Shown: positions 47,696 to 58,139, counted from the first letter of the stretch. The stretch: DNA of 64,000 nt from Odontesthes bonariensis (GCF_027942865.1 NC_134507.1:38722797-38786796), one strand, 5' to 3'. The notes: generated from the letters alone by a model not told the origin. A program made the numbers and translations.

Positions 47696-48450
47696 TGCCA
47701 ATTTATTTTGAAAATAGTAATACCACCTCAAACCAACTGGGTTATGTGTCGCACACGGAGCAAGACACCTGAGCTCAGCCACTCTGCTGGGAAACAATAT
47801 GGGCACGGAGCGCAAAAAGAGCGAGATGAGGAGGTAACTGGGCTATATAGTCCATCCCACCAGCAGTCAATGGCTATTTACCCTTATTGCGTGTGCAATT
47901 AGGGCCGTCATGACTCATAGGATGCGAAAGCATCTATGCTACTACACCAGCCTTCACCATTTCCCCAAGGAAAGACAGCGCCAGTGCATTATGAACCTCA
48001 TTTATCCTCCTCTCTGCATCAAACACATTCATGCTGCCTTAACTGAAAACTGTCATTTCCACGTTGCAAATTTGAAAGTCAGGCCAAAATGCCATCGCTG
48101 TCAATTTGGGGAAAACGGAAAACTCATGCTACAACATTTCAAATGTGAGACTTTCAAAGTAATTAGGCTTTGGAACTTTTCGAAGGTTTTAAGATAATCA
48201 CAGGACTATGGTGGGAAACCGCCCAAACTCGCCTTAACCATGGCCTGAACAGGCTAACGTTATGCCTGTTTGGTTCGTTAGCTAGCTAACTAATGCTAAC
48301 GTTAGCTAGTGAATGCTAACTGTCAGAGCAGTAATTAAAACATATTAACAAACATACTTGCTTGATAACTTACCTTATTTATTCTTCTTCAAAAGAATTA
48401 AAAAAAGTGGACTCAGCAGGCTGCCCTCAGTGCCCCGGCCTGTGTGCTGG
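47696..48450. other. intergenic with short inverted words, no gene recognised
   Basis: Includes GTTAGCTAGCTAAC-type self-complementary words near 48280-48310. No exon is supported. Confidence 0.4.
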
Positions 48451-48458
48451 ACTGCTGC

Positions 48459-48590
48459 AAGAGAGTCTGGCTGCAGACCTGCACTGTCAGGACCCACAGA
48501 CCTGCACTGTCAGGACCCTGTTGCAGACCGTCACCTGCACTGTGAGGACCGGAAGTGCACTGTGAGGACCGGAAGTTGATTCGAAGCCTT
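48459..48590 (+). repeat. left TIR of the 2.17-kb transposon
   Basis: Contains two CCTGCACTGTCAGGACC copies and two CACTGTGAGGACCGGAAG copies. The right TIR is its inverted homologue. Confidence 0.85.
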
Positions 48591-49153
48591 TCAAAATAAA
48601 AGCGTGTGTATCGGAAGCACGTATTTTTAAACGATTTTAAACGCTATATTTTTCAAGAGGTCCTCACAAATTAATTAATTAGTTAACAGTACGACATAAA
48701 ATCTATCAATTCCCGGTCTATTGTTTTTATCTGTATTGTAAACTTTTGTTTGGTCACTGCACACATTTTCTCTTAGGCTCATATTCATAAGCCAACATCT
48801 CACAAGATGCCATAGGCCTATACTGTACATTTTATTGTGTACTATAGAGTAAGTCACTGGTATTTCATTATCATTTCATTTTGACTTTATCGCACTGCTC
48901 TTTATATATATATTTCTTTCAATTAGTTTTTCTGTTGTATTATTCTGTATTTTTATCCTTAACCACCATAAATTTCATGTTTGGTTCTATGTCTATGCCA
49001 ATTATGTTTTTGTGCTGCTGGAACACCTTAGTACCACTAAATAGTACCCTAACTCTTGATATCTACAGTATAATCTTAGTCAAATTATTAAGGGATCAAT
49101 GAGAAAACATAAAAACACACCAAGTCACAACATGATCAAATGTTCTGTAGTGT

Positions 49154-50061
49154 TTATTCAGTCAAACATTCACAATATGACAAAAAATCTTTGTTTTTGT
49201 CGACTACCTGTTCACAAAATATCAACATGTCGTTAATATTGTGAAATATCATTTTGAAAGGCTCCAGGATCGCTTCTCTTTCATCCTCGTCCAGTTCTTC
49301 GTTCCACAACCTCCCATACTGTAGAGCAGCCTCTGCCTGTTCCTCTTCCCCCATGCCCAGAACGTCAGGCAGGTCCACTCTGGCAGACAACAGTGGTTTG
49401 TTGGCCTCAGCCCACTCTGCTGCATGTCTGCAATTTTTAAGAATGCGATCTTCAACCGAGTCCTATGGAAAAGACAGAAAGAAAGATGTCTGTACTATAG
49501 CTGCCACACCAACAGTATCTGACCAATAGATACTGTGCTAAAGCTCACGCCTTCCACTGGTGTGTCCACATCAGCAAGTCTGGCTCTCTTGGAGACCTCT
49601 GCCTGCTGCTCTTCTTCCTGAGTACTCAACTATTAATATGAATACATGCATTATACATACTTTATACTCTTACCTGAATTTGTAGTCCAGTTTTCTCTGT
49701 CCAGTTGCCAGGATTTAGTGACTGGGATAGGTTTCTAAAAGACAGAAAGTGAGGTGTCAGATGTTCTTCACTGCAACCTACATTCCCTTCATTTTCCTTT
49801 TACCCTTTTACAAACCAAACCACAACCTGCCAGAAGTTAGTAGCGTTGGCTAATACTTATGAGTACAAACAAACAGACAAATACATTATGCTTACCTTTA
49901 AATAAAATGCCACCTTTTGTATGTGCCTCTAAGTGGCTCTGCAGCTTGGACAATTTTGCTGGTTTAAATCGTAGGCACAGAGGGCAGTGAAACAGTTTGC
50001 AACATGACGTGCAGCGTTCGATTTTGGGCGTAGTGCCGGCCGTTGTTATTGAAATATGCAT
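49154..50061 (-). CDS. zinc-finger protein gene inside the 2.17-kb transposon
   Basis: Four exons on minus: 49896-50061 (ATG 50061), 49674-49734, 49549-49629, and 49462 down to the stop at 49154. Exon 1 encodes CTSCCKLFHCPLCLRF with SHLEAH, a C2H2-like finger preceded by another Cys pair. Exons 2-4 join in phase 0: NLSQSLNPGNWTEKTG, STQEEEQQAEVSKRARLADV, then an acidic end with LPDVLGMGEEEQAEAALQYG and FHNINDMLIFCEQVVDKNKD. The stop overlaps the poly(A) signal (GAATAAAC). The simplest exon 1-2 junction is out of phase by one base, so exon 1 may use another donor or be damaged. Not a known transposase. It recalls multicopy fish zinc-finger predictions; function unknown. Confidence 0.6.
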
Positions 50062-50385
50062 CTGTAAGAGACAAATAATGTCGTGATAAGTAAAACTAAA
50101 TTATATATATATATATATATATATATAAGTGAGCACTATCGATACGATAACAACGCTAAAGACTAGCCAAAAGTAAAAAAACCTGATTCTTTAAAATTAA
50201 TATAACTTTACAGTATATAGTTATTGAAATATGCATCTGTAAGAGACAAATAATGTCGTAATAAGTCAAACAAAATTATACAAGTGAGCACTATCGATAC
50301 GATAACAACGCTGAAGACTAGCCAAAAGTTTAAAAAAAACCCTGATTCTTTAAAATTAATATAACTTTAGAGTATGTAGTGTGCA
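50045..50385. repeat. tandem duplication across the zinc-finger gene start
   Basis: About 170 bp (from TTATTGAAATATGCATCTG to AATATAACTTTA) occurs twice in a row. The upstream gene-strand copy repeats the first bases of exon 1, including a second ATGCAT, and lacks the (TA)n. Confidence 0.9.
50101..50126. repeat. (TA)n microsatellite
   Basis: Twelve or so TA units inside the first tandem copy only. Confidence 0.95.
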
Positions 50386-50504
50386 ACGTAACGTTCCAGT
50401 GAATAAAGACTGTTTCTGTTTCTTCGTATGAAAGAAAGTTGTTTTCACTCGACTTTTACTCACCTCGTAGTCTCCAGAGTTCAAATGGGGAACGAAAAAT
50501 ACGT

Positions 50505-50630
50505 GCTCCTTGCTTGTCGCTTCGGGTCCTCACAGTGCAGGTGACGTCACAGTGCATGTCTGCAACTAAGGGTCCTGACAGTGCAGGTCATGGGTCCTGA
50601 CAGTGCAGGTCTGCAGCCAGACGCCTCTCG
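50505..50630 (-). repeat. right TIR of the 2.17-kb transposon
   Basis: Read inward: GTCTGGCTGCAGACCTGCAC, two AGGACC-type repeats, then CACCTGCACTGTGAGGACCC. It has an extra TGACGTCA word compared with the left TIR. Confidence 0.85.
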
Positions 50631-50638
50631 ACTGCTGC

Positions 50639-51387
50639 GTTGCTGACATAGACCTAATATACTTTGCTGAGGGGGAGAGACTGAATGTCGCACCATGCAC
50701 ACTTCTTCTTCTTTGAATGCGCAGTGGGAGTGAGACTGTGTTGCTACTTATTGTTGAATGAGCTTCACTCTAAATAAAGTCATCTTCCCTCTAAACACTA
50801 AGTTTTTTGCATTTTTCACCATGCAACTAACTTTTACTTCATAAAAATCAGTCATAAGTGCATATGGTAATTAACCTAGTAAAGTTAAGGAATGTATGTA
50901 TGTCAGGGCAGCTATTGGACTTTACAGTGAAGATGTATTGTATATAGATAATCCATGAGCCTAGTCAAGCGGTGAAGTTGTAAAGCAATGAGATTGCTGA
51001 GATTTTCTCATGAGAATGAGAAAAAAGTGATCAGAGCTTCATCCTCTGTGGCTGGTTGACTGTTAGAGCTTCCAGCTGCCTCTAACTCCCACACCTCAAA
51101 AAACAAATGTCCCTTACAGGGTAGACATCACAGGTGATGTTCTGACTGGGGTGGTTTATATAATCTATGTGTATAACTGTTTGTGTTCTACCACCCAGGT
51201 ATAGACAATAGTGATCCATCGGCTACTATTTATAACACTCTCCATCACAGTGACGGTGCTGCTGTCAACACAAATAATTATTAACTTCCGTCACAGAAAT
51301 GGATGTTAATGACATGATTTTTATCCACAAGGACAATTCTTTCCAATTCTTCAAAAAAATACAGTTATATTTACTTCTGCGTCCTGC
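50639..51387. other. between transposon and RNA array, nothing recognised
   Basis: No gene or element end seen. It includes a TAAATAAAG word near 50770 and short open frames without support. Confidence 0.4.
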
Positions 51388-51423
51388 ATGTCTTGTGTTG
51401 AAAAATTTGCCGATCACACTGTG

Positions 51424-51456
51424 ACACACACACACACACACAGACACACAGACACG
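51424..51456. repeat. (CA)n microsatellite
   Basis: About nine CA units followed by GACACACAGACAC. It splits the partial spacer at the array edge (GATCACACTGTGA / CTGATCCTGGACC). Confidence 0.95.
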
Positions 51457-51605
51457 AGGAAGTTAACCAGCTTCGGCTGCTGCTGATTGGTTGGCAGACA
51501 CCTCTGTTTCTATTGGCCCTCAGTCTCCATGTTTCTGATCCTGGACCTGCTGAGATGTCCCAGGCCATTGTTGGTTTTGATCCTCATACATTTAACTTTG
51601 TCCTG

Positions 51606-51685
51606 AGCGGGCGGGAGTGCAAAGTTGTACCATCTGAAACGGCTGAAGAGTGCTCACTGCAGCGGGTGGGCGGAGGTGCAAAGTG
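51606..51685 (+). promoter_or_regulatory. U2 distal element region (paired GC and octamer-like boxes)
   Basis: GGGCGGGAGTGCAAAG at about -165 and GGGCGGAGGTGCAAAG at about -107 form a duplicated pair of GC box plus octamer-like word. This is the usual content of a vertebrate snRNA distal sequence element, though closer than the usual -220. It is kept before every U2. Confidence 0.5.
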
Positions 51686-51707
51686 ACGCTTTGTAGGCAA
51701 AAAAAGA

Positions 51708-51725
51708 GCACCGCCACAAGTGCGC
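51708..51725 (+). promoter_or_regulatory. PSE of U2 (copy 1)
   Basis: GCACCGCCACAAGTGCGC lies at -61 to -44 from the U2 start, the position and general form of the snRNA proximal sequence element. It recurs unchanged in the units checked. No TATA box follows, consistent with Pol II use. Confidence 0.6.
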
Positions 51726-51768
51726 ATTGTGCCAGGAAGGGCTCTCGGACGTGAAACAGTGGAGGGTT

Positions 51769-51956
51769 ATCGCTTCTCGGCCTTTTGGCTAAGATCAAGT
51801 GTAGTATCTGTTCTTATCAGTTTAATATCTGATACGTCCTCTATATGAGGACTACATATTAAATGGATTTTTAGGCAAAGGGGTTGAAAAAGGGGCTTGC
51901 TCCGTTCACTCCACGCATCGACCCGGTACTGCAGTGCCGCCGGGAACGGTGCACTC
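51769..51956 (+). ncRNA. U2 snRNA, copy 1
   Basis: A 188-nt spliceosomal RNA that pairs with the intron branch point. The 5' end ATCGCTTCTCGGCC is canonical, GTAGTA (branch-point recognition) is intact, and stem-loops IIa/IIb and the 3' loops III-IV can be traced to CGGTGCAC. Two features depart from the usual vertebrate form: the Sm site reads ATTTTTAGG instead of ATTTTTGG, and loop IIa is CTATATGAG. This copy has AAAGGGG after the Sm site (type A). Confidence 0.96.
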
Positions 51957-52323
51957 TTCCCAACTCTTGTGAAATAACAAAACCAGCGGTACATGGTGGT
52001 AGTTTCAGGGAGCCATTGTATTCTGACTTCTAAAATGGAACTATAATCTTTAGAAAAGATGCAGTTTATGAGCACGTCGTGGGATTGAGCTTCCCTGGTT
52101 TCTCTGTATGACCATGAACACCAAACTACACACAGAGAACAGAGGAGCTTGACAGACACACACTAAGTTATCTGAGAGTCCCATTTTCAGCTGCAGAGAA
52201 CAATCACATCAGGGAAGTCGACGTGCAGGCTCAACATCAGCCTCTCAAGCCAACTCTCTGGTAAAATAGGGGCAACGTATGGTTCCAGCACCTATGTAAC
52301 ACATATTTGTCACGGGGACTGTG

Positions 52324-52442
52324 GCTTACGGCCACACCGCCCTGAACACGCCCGATCTCGTCCGAACTCGGAAGCCAAGCAGGGTCGGGCCTGGTTAGTA
52401 CTTGGATGGGAGACCGCTTGGGAATACCAGGTGCTGTAAGCA
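52324..52442 (+). rRNA. 5S rRNA, copy 1
   Basis: A 119-nt 5S gene starting GCTTACGGCCACACC and ending GGTGCTGTAAGC, followed by TTTTT (Pol III stop). The internal promoter is kept with two changes from the usual vertebrate sequence: AGCCAAGCAGG for AGCTAAGCAGG in box A, and GACCGCTTGGG for GACCGCCTGGG in box C. Confidence 0.97.
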
Positions 52443-52699
52443 TTTTTCTCTCTTCTCTCTGCATGTCTTTTGTTGAAACATCTGAAACTCCCAGGCCATT
52501 GTTGGTTTTGATCCTCATACATTTAACTTTGTCCTGAGCGGGCGGGAGTGCAAAGTTGTACCATCTGAAACGGCTGAAGAGTGCTCACTGCAGCGGGTGG
52601 GCGGAGGTGCAAAGTGACGCTTTGTAGGCAAAAAAAGAGCACCGCCACAAGTGCGCATTGTGCCAGGAAGGGCTCTCGGACGTGAAACAGTGGAGGGTT

Positions 52700-52887
52700 A
52701 TCGCTTCTCGGCCTTTTGGCTAAGATCAAGTGTAGTATCTGTTCTTATCAGTTTAATATCTGATACGTCCTCTATATGAGGACTACATATTAAATGGATT
52801 TTTAGGCAAAGGGGTTGAAAAAGGGGCTTGCTCCGTTCACTCCACGCATCGACCCGGTACTGCAGTGCCGCCGGGAACGGTGCACTC
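52700..52887 (+). ncRNA. U2 snRNA, copy 2
   Basis: Type A sequence (AAAGGGG). Preceded by a short spacer; heads a long unit. Confidence 0.96.
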
Positions 52888-53254
52888 TTCCCAACTCTTG
52901 TGAAATAACAAAACCAGCGGTACATGGTGGTAGTTTCAGGGAGCCATTGTATTCTGACTTCTAAAATGGAACTATAATCTTTAGAAAAGATGCAGTTTAT
53001 GAGCACGTCGTGGGATTGAGCTTCCCTGGTTTCTCTGTATGACCATGAACACCAAACTACACACAGAGAACAGAGGAGCTTGACAGACACACACTAAGTT
53101 ATCTGAGAGTCCCATTTTCAGCTGCAGAGAACAATCACATCAGGGAAGTCGACGTGCAGGCTCAACATCAGCCTCTCAAGCCAACTCTCTGGTAAAATAG
53201 GGGCAACGTATGGTTCCAGCACCTATGTAACACATATTTGTCACGGGGACTGTG

Positions 53255-53373
53255 GCTTACGGCCACACCGCCCTGAACACGCCCGATCTCGTCCGAACTC
53301 GGAAGCCAAGCAGGGTCGGGCCTGGTTAGTACTTGGATGGGAGACCGCTTGGGAATACCAGGTGCTGTAAGCA
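53255..53373 (+). rRNA. 5S rRNA, copy 2
   Basis: Same sequence as copy 1. The first to be followed by the long spacer (GTTGATCACCCTGTGATCC). Confidence 0.97.
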
Positions 53374-53593
53374 TTTTTCTCTCTTCTCTCTGCATGTCTT
53401 TTGTTGAAACATCTGTTGATCACCCTGTGATCCATCTTGCTGATCCTGGATCTGCTAAGGTGTCCCAGGTCATGGTTGCCTTTGATCCTCATACATTTAA
53501 CTTTGTCCTGACAAAGGAGCAGTTCCAAAAAGTCAAACAGGGACTGCCTTTGCATTTGACGCAGTCAAACTGCATGCGCCTGGAGAAGCCAAA

Positions 53594-53673
53594 AGGCTTA
53601 CAGCACCTGGTATTCCCAGGCGGTCTCCCCATCCAAGTACTAACCAGGCCCGACTCTGCTTAGCTTCTGAGAT
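53594..53673 (-). pseudogene. inverted, 5'-truncated 5S fragment, unit 1
   Basis: About 80 nt on minus matching 5S from about position 36 to the 3' end (GAAGCTAAGCAGAGTCGGGC to GGTGCTGTAAGCC). It keeps the usual vertebrate box A word AGCTAAGCAG and GACCGCCTGGG, unlike the full-length genes next to it, so it comes from a different 5S lineage. The 5' third is missing and no T-run follows, so it is not expected to be made as 5S. Confidence 0.92.
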
Positions 53674-53912
53674 AAAACTCTGGCTTTTAGTCTGCGAAAA
53701 GAGAGTGAAAGTGAACTCCACTTTGAGATGGCTCTGGGATTGGGCCGACTGGGAGAATTGCTTGAAAAAAACCTCTACACCCAATGAGCGGTCAGAACAA
53801 AGCCTCAAGACCCCTAGTCTTTTGCACAGAGTAAAAGACAAAGCAGCCATTGAATAGGGCCCGATTGTTCCTACCTGGTCGGCCGAGGAGCCAGCGTCTC
53901 AACCAAGCAAAG

Positions 53913-53931
53913 CTCACCGTGGGGAAGGTGG
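53913..53931 (+). promoter_or_regulatory. PSE of U5 (copy 1)
   Basis: CTCACCGTGGGGAAGGTGG at -65 to -47 from the U5 start fits the TCACC-type proximal sequence element. Confidence 0.6.
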
Positions 53932-53977
53932 CTATGCCAACTAGCCTGATGCACTGCTCCCGCAGTGTCAAATACTC

Positions 53978-54096
53978 GTACTCTGGTTTCTCTTCATAAC
54001 GTACAAGTCTTTCGCCTTTTACTAAAGACTTCCGTGGAGAGCAGCATTAATGAGTTGTTTCTATTTTTGGAAGGCTTTACCTTTGCGGGTGAAGCC
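53978..54096 (+). ncRNA. U5 snRNA, copy 1
   Basis: About 119 nt of the spliceosomal RNA that holds exon ends. TACTCTGGTTTCTCTTCA at the 5' end, the invariant loop 1 CGCCTTTTACTAAAGA, the stem return TTCCGTGGAGAG, an Sm site ATTTTTGG and a 3' hairpin GGCTTTACCTTTGCGGGTGA(AGCC) are all present. The 5' end may instead lie 6 nt upstream at ATACTCG. Confidence 0.95.
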
Positions 54097-54394
54097 CATT
54101 CTGTCTGTGCAAAGGAAATCTTCTTGCTGTGCCAAGTGACTTCTCGGAGTAGAGTCACCTTATTTCTTGAGACCGTGCCCATGTTCAAAGCTGGAGCGCT
54201 AAATTGTTGTTGTTTGAATGGTGCTCAGTGGAGCGGGCGGGAGTGCAAAGTTGTACCATCTGAAACGGCTGAAGAGTGCTCACTGCAGCGGGTGGGCGGA
54301 GGTGCAAAGTGACGCTTTGTAGGCAAAAAAAGAGCACCGCCACAAGTGCGCATTGTGCCAGGAAGGGCTCTCGGACGTGAAACAGTGGAGGGTT

Positions 54395-54582
54395 ATCGCT
54401 TCTCGGCCTTTTGGCTAAGATCAAGTGTAGTATCTGTTCTTATCAGTTTAATATCTGATACGTCCTCTATATGAGGACTACATATTAAATGGATTTTTAG
54501 GCACAGGGGTTGAAAAAGGGGCTTGCTCCGTTCACTCCACGCATCGACCCGGTACTGCAGTGCCGCCGGGAACGGTGCACTC
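54395..54582 (+). ncRNA. U2 snRNA, copy 3
   Basis: Type C sequence (ACAGGGG after the Sm site). Preceded by a long spacer; heads a short unit. Confidence 0.96.
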
Positions 54583-54949
54583 TTCCCAACTCTTGTGAAA
54601 TAACAAAACCAGCGGTACATGGTGGTAGTTTCAGGGAGCCATTGTATTCTGACTTCTAAAATGGAACTATAATCTTTAGAAAAGACGCAGTTTATGAGCA
54701 CGTCGTGGGATTGAGCTTCCCTGGTTTCTCTGTATGACCATGAACACCAAACTACACACAGAGAACAGAGGAGCTTGACAGACACACACTAAGTTATCTG
54801 AGAGTCCCATTTTCAGCTGCAGAGAACAATCACATCAGGGAAGTCGACGTGCAGGCTCAACATCAGCCTCTCAAGCCAACTCTCTGGTAAAATAGGGGCA
54901 ACGTATGGTTCCAGCACCTATGTAACACATATTTGTCACGGGGACTGTG

Positions 54950-55068
54950 GCTTACGGCCACACCGCCCTGAACACGCCCGATCTCGTCCGAACTCGGAAG
55001 CCAAGCAGGGTCGGGCCTGGTTAGTACTTGGATGGGAGACCGCTTGGGAATACCAGGTGCTGTAAGCA
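54950..55068 (+). rRNA. 5S rRNA, copy 3
   Basis: Same coding sequence; followed by the short spacer (GAAACTCCCAGGCC). Confidence 0.97.
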
Positions 55069-55325
55069 TTTTTCTCTCTTCTCTCTGCATGTCTTTTGTT
55101 GAAACATCTGAAACTCCCAGGCCATTGTTGGTTTTGATCCTCATACATTTAACTTTGTCCTGAGCGGGCGGGAGTGCAAAGTTGTACCATCTGAAACGGC
55201 TGAAGAGTGCTCACTGCAGCGGGTGGGCGGAGGTGCAAAGTGACGCTTTGTAGGCAAAAAAAGAGCACCGCCACAAGTGCGCATTGTGCCAGGAAGGGCT
55301 CTCGGACGTGAAACAGTGGAGGGTT

Positions 55326-55513
55326 ATCGCTTCTCGGCCTTTTGGCTAAGATCAAGTGTAGTATCTGTTCTTATCAGTTTAATATCTGATACGTCCTCTA
55401 TATGAGGACTACATATTAAATGGATTTTTAGGCAAAGGGGTTGAAAAAGGGGCTTGCTCCGTTCACTCCACGCATCGACCCGGTACTGCAGTGCCGCCGG
55501 GAACGGTGCACTC
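55326..55513 (+). ncRNA. U2 snRNA, copy 4
   Basis: Type A, after a short spacer. Confidence 0.96.
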
Positions 55514-55880
55514 TTCCCAACTCTTGTGAAATAACAAAACCAGCGGTACATGGTGGTAGTTTCAGGGAGCCATTGTATTCTGACTTCTAAAATGGAACTA
55601 TAATCTTTAGAAAAGATGCAGTTTATGAGCACGTCGTGGGATTGAGCTTCCCTGGTTTCTCTGTATGACCATGAACACCAAACTACACACAGAGAACAGA
55701 GGAGCTTGACAGACACACACTAAGTTATCTGAGAGTCCCATTTTCAGCTGCAGAGAACAATCACATCAGGGAAGTCGACGTGCAGGCTCAACATCAGCCT
55801 CTCAAGCCAACTCTCTGGTAAAATAGGGGCAACGTATGGTTCCAGCACCTATGTAACACATATTTGTCACGGGGACTGTG

Positions 55881-55999
55881 GCTTACGGCCACACCGCCCT
55901 GAACACGCCCGATCTCGTCCGAACTCGGAAGCCAAGCAGGGTCGGGCCTGGTTAGTACTTGGATGGGAGACCGCTTGGGAATACCAGGTGCTGTAAGCA
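55881..55999 (+). rRNA. 5S rRNA, copy 4
   Basis: Same sequence; followed by a long spacer. Confidence 0.97.
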
Positions 56000-56219
56000 T
56001 TTTTCTCTCTTCTCTCTGCATGTCTTTTGTTGAAACATCTGTTGATCACCCTGTGATCCATCTTGCTGATCCTGGATCTGCTAAGGTGTCCCAGGTCATG
56101 GTTGCCTTTGATCCTCATACATTTAACTTTGTCCTGACAAAGGAGCAGTTCCAAAAAGTCAAACAGGGACTGCCTTTGCATTTGACGCAGTCAAACTGCA
56201 TGCGCCTGGAGAAGCCAAA

Positions 56220-56299
56220 AGGCTTACAGCACCTGGTATTCCCAGGCGGTCTCCCCATCCAAGTACTAACCAGGCCCGACTCTGCTTAGCTTCTGAGAT
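56220..56299 (-). pseudogene. inverted 5S fragment, unit 2
   Basis: Identical to the piece in unit 1 as far as compared. Confidence 0.92.
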
Positions 56300-56603
56300 A
56301 AAACTCTGGCTTTTAGTCTGCGAAAAGAGAGTGAAAGTGAACTCCACTTTGAGATGGCTCTGGGATTGGGCCGACTGGGAGAATTGCTTGAAAAAAACCT
56401 CTACACCCAATGAGCGGTCAGAACAAAGCCTCAAGACCCCTAGTCTTTTGCACAGAGTAAAAGACAAAGCAGCCATTGAATAGGGCCCGATTGTTCCTAC
56501 CTGGTCGGCCGAGGAGCCAGCGTCTCAACCAAGCAAAGCTCACCGTGGGGAAGGTGGCTATGCCAACTAGCCTGATGCACTGCTCCCGCAGTGTCAAATA
56601 CTC

Positions 56604-56722
56604 GTACTCTGGTTTCTCTTCATAACGTACAAGTCTTTCGCCTTTTACTAAAGACTTCCGTGGAGAGCAGCATTAATGAGTTGTTTCTATTTTTGGAAGG
56701 CTTTACCTTTGCGGGTGAAGCC
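56604..56722 (+). ncRNA. U5 snRNA, copy 2
   Basis: Same sequence as U5 copy 1, with the same PSE 65 bp upstream. Confidence 0.95.
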
Positions 56723-57020
56723 CATTCTGTCTGTGCAAAGGAAATCTTCTTGCTGTGCCAAGTGACTTCTCGGAGTAGAGTCACCTTATTTCTTGAGACC
56801 GTGCCCATGTTCAAAGCTGGAGCGCTAAATTGTTGTTGTTTGAATGGTGCTCAGTGGAGCGGGCGGGAGTGCAAAGTTGTACCATCTGAAACGGCTGAAG
56901 AGTGCTCACTGCAGCGGGTGGGCGGAGGTGCAAAGTGACGCTTTGTAGGCAAAAAAAGAGCACCGCCACAAGTGCGCATTGTGCCAGGAAGGGCTCTCGG
57001 ACGTGAAACAGTGGAGGGTT

Positions 57021-57208
57021 ATCGCTTCTCGGCCTTTTGGCTAAGATCAAGTGTAGTATCTGTTCTTATCAGTTTAATATCTGATACGTCCTCTATATGA
57101 GGACTACATATTAAATGGATTTTTAGGCACAGGGGTTGAAAAAGGGGCTTGCTCCGTTCACTCCACGCATCGACCCGGTACTGCAGTGCCGCCGGGAACG
57201 GTGCACTC
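57021..57208 (+). ncRNA. U2 snRNA, copy 5
   Basis: Type C, after a long spacer. Confidence 0.96.
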
Positions 57209-57575
57209 TTCCCAACTCTTGTGAAATAACAAAACCAGCGGTACATGGTGGTAGTTTCAGGGAGCCATTGTATTCTGACTTCTAAAATGGAACTATAATC
57301 TTTAGAAAAGACGCAGTTTATGAGCACGTCGTGGGATTGAGCTTCCCTGGTTTCTCTGTATGACCATGAACACCAAACTACACACAGAGAACAGAGGAGC
57401 TTGACAGACACACACTAAGTTATCTGAGAGTCCCATTTTCAGCTGCAGAGAACAATCACATCAGGGAAGTCGACGTGCAGGCTCAACATCAGCCTCTCAA
57501 GCCAACTCTCTGGTAAAATAGGGGCAACGTATGGTTCCAGCACCTATGTAACACATATTTGTCACGGGGACTGTG

Positions 57576-57694
57576 GCTTACGGCCACACCGCCCTGAACA
57601 CGCCCGATCTCGTCCGAACTCGGAAGCCAAGCAGGGTCGGGCCTGGTTAGTACTTGGATGGGAGACCGCTTGGGAATACCAGGTGCTGTAAGCA
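57576..57694 (+). rRNA. 5S rRNA, copy 5
   Basis: Same sequence; followed by the short spacer. Confidence 0.97.
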
Positions 57695-57951
57695 TTTTTC
57701 TCTCTTCTCTCTGCATGTCTTTTGTTGAAACATCTGAAACTCCCAGGCCATTGTTGGTTTTGATCCTCATACATTTAACTTTGTCCTGAGCGGGCGGGAG
57801 TGCAAAGTTGTACCATCTGAAACGGCTGAAGAGTGCTCACTGCAGCGGGTGGGCGGAGGTGCAAAGTGACGCTTTGTAGGCAAAAAAAGAGCACCGCCAC
57901 AAGTGCGCATTGTGCCAGGAAGGGCTCTCGGACGTGAAACAGTGGAGGGTT

Positions 57952-58139
57952 ATCGCTTCTCGGCCTTTTGGCTAAGATCAAGTGTAGTATCTGTTCTTAT
58001 CAGTTTAATATCTGATACGTCCTCTATATGAGGACTACATATTAAATGGATTTTTAGGCAAAGGGGTTGAAAAAGGGGCTTGCTCCGTTCACTCCACGCA
58101 TCGACCCGGTACTGCAGTGCCGCCGGGAACGGTGCACTC
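57952..58139 (+). ncRNA. U2 snRNA, copy 6
   Basis: Type A, after the last short spacer in the window. Confidence 0.96.

Larger units (their letters stand above)
48459..50630 (-). mobile_element. 2.17-kb DNA transposon with long, internally repeated TIRs
   Basis: Flanked by the 8-bp direct repeat ACTGCTGC (48451-48458 and 50631-50638). Left end AAGAGAGTCTGGCTGCAGAC and the inverted right end CGAGAGGCGTCTGGCTGCAG start terminal inverted repeats of about 110-130 bp. Inside each TIR the word CCTGCACTGT(C/G)AGGACC occurs three or four times in tandem, the last copies with G for C. Between them is one spliced minus-strand gene with a poly(A) signal but no recognisable transposase. An 8-bp target suggests hAT, P or Zisupton-like mobilisation; the family is not settled. 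Confidence 0.8.

Noticed and set aside
53860-53970. A U1 or U4 snRNA gene between the inverted 5S and U5.
   Set aside because: CCTACCTGG and AGCTTTGC-like words occur, but the rest does not follow either RNA. The region fits a U5 promoter.
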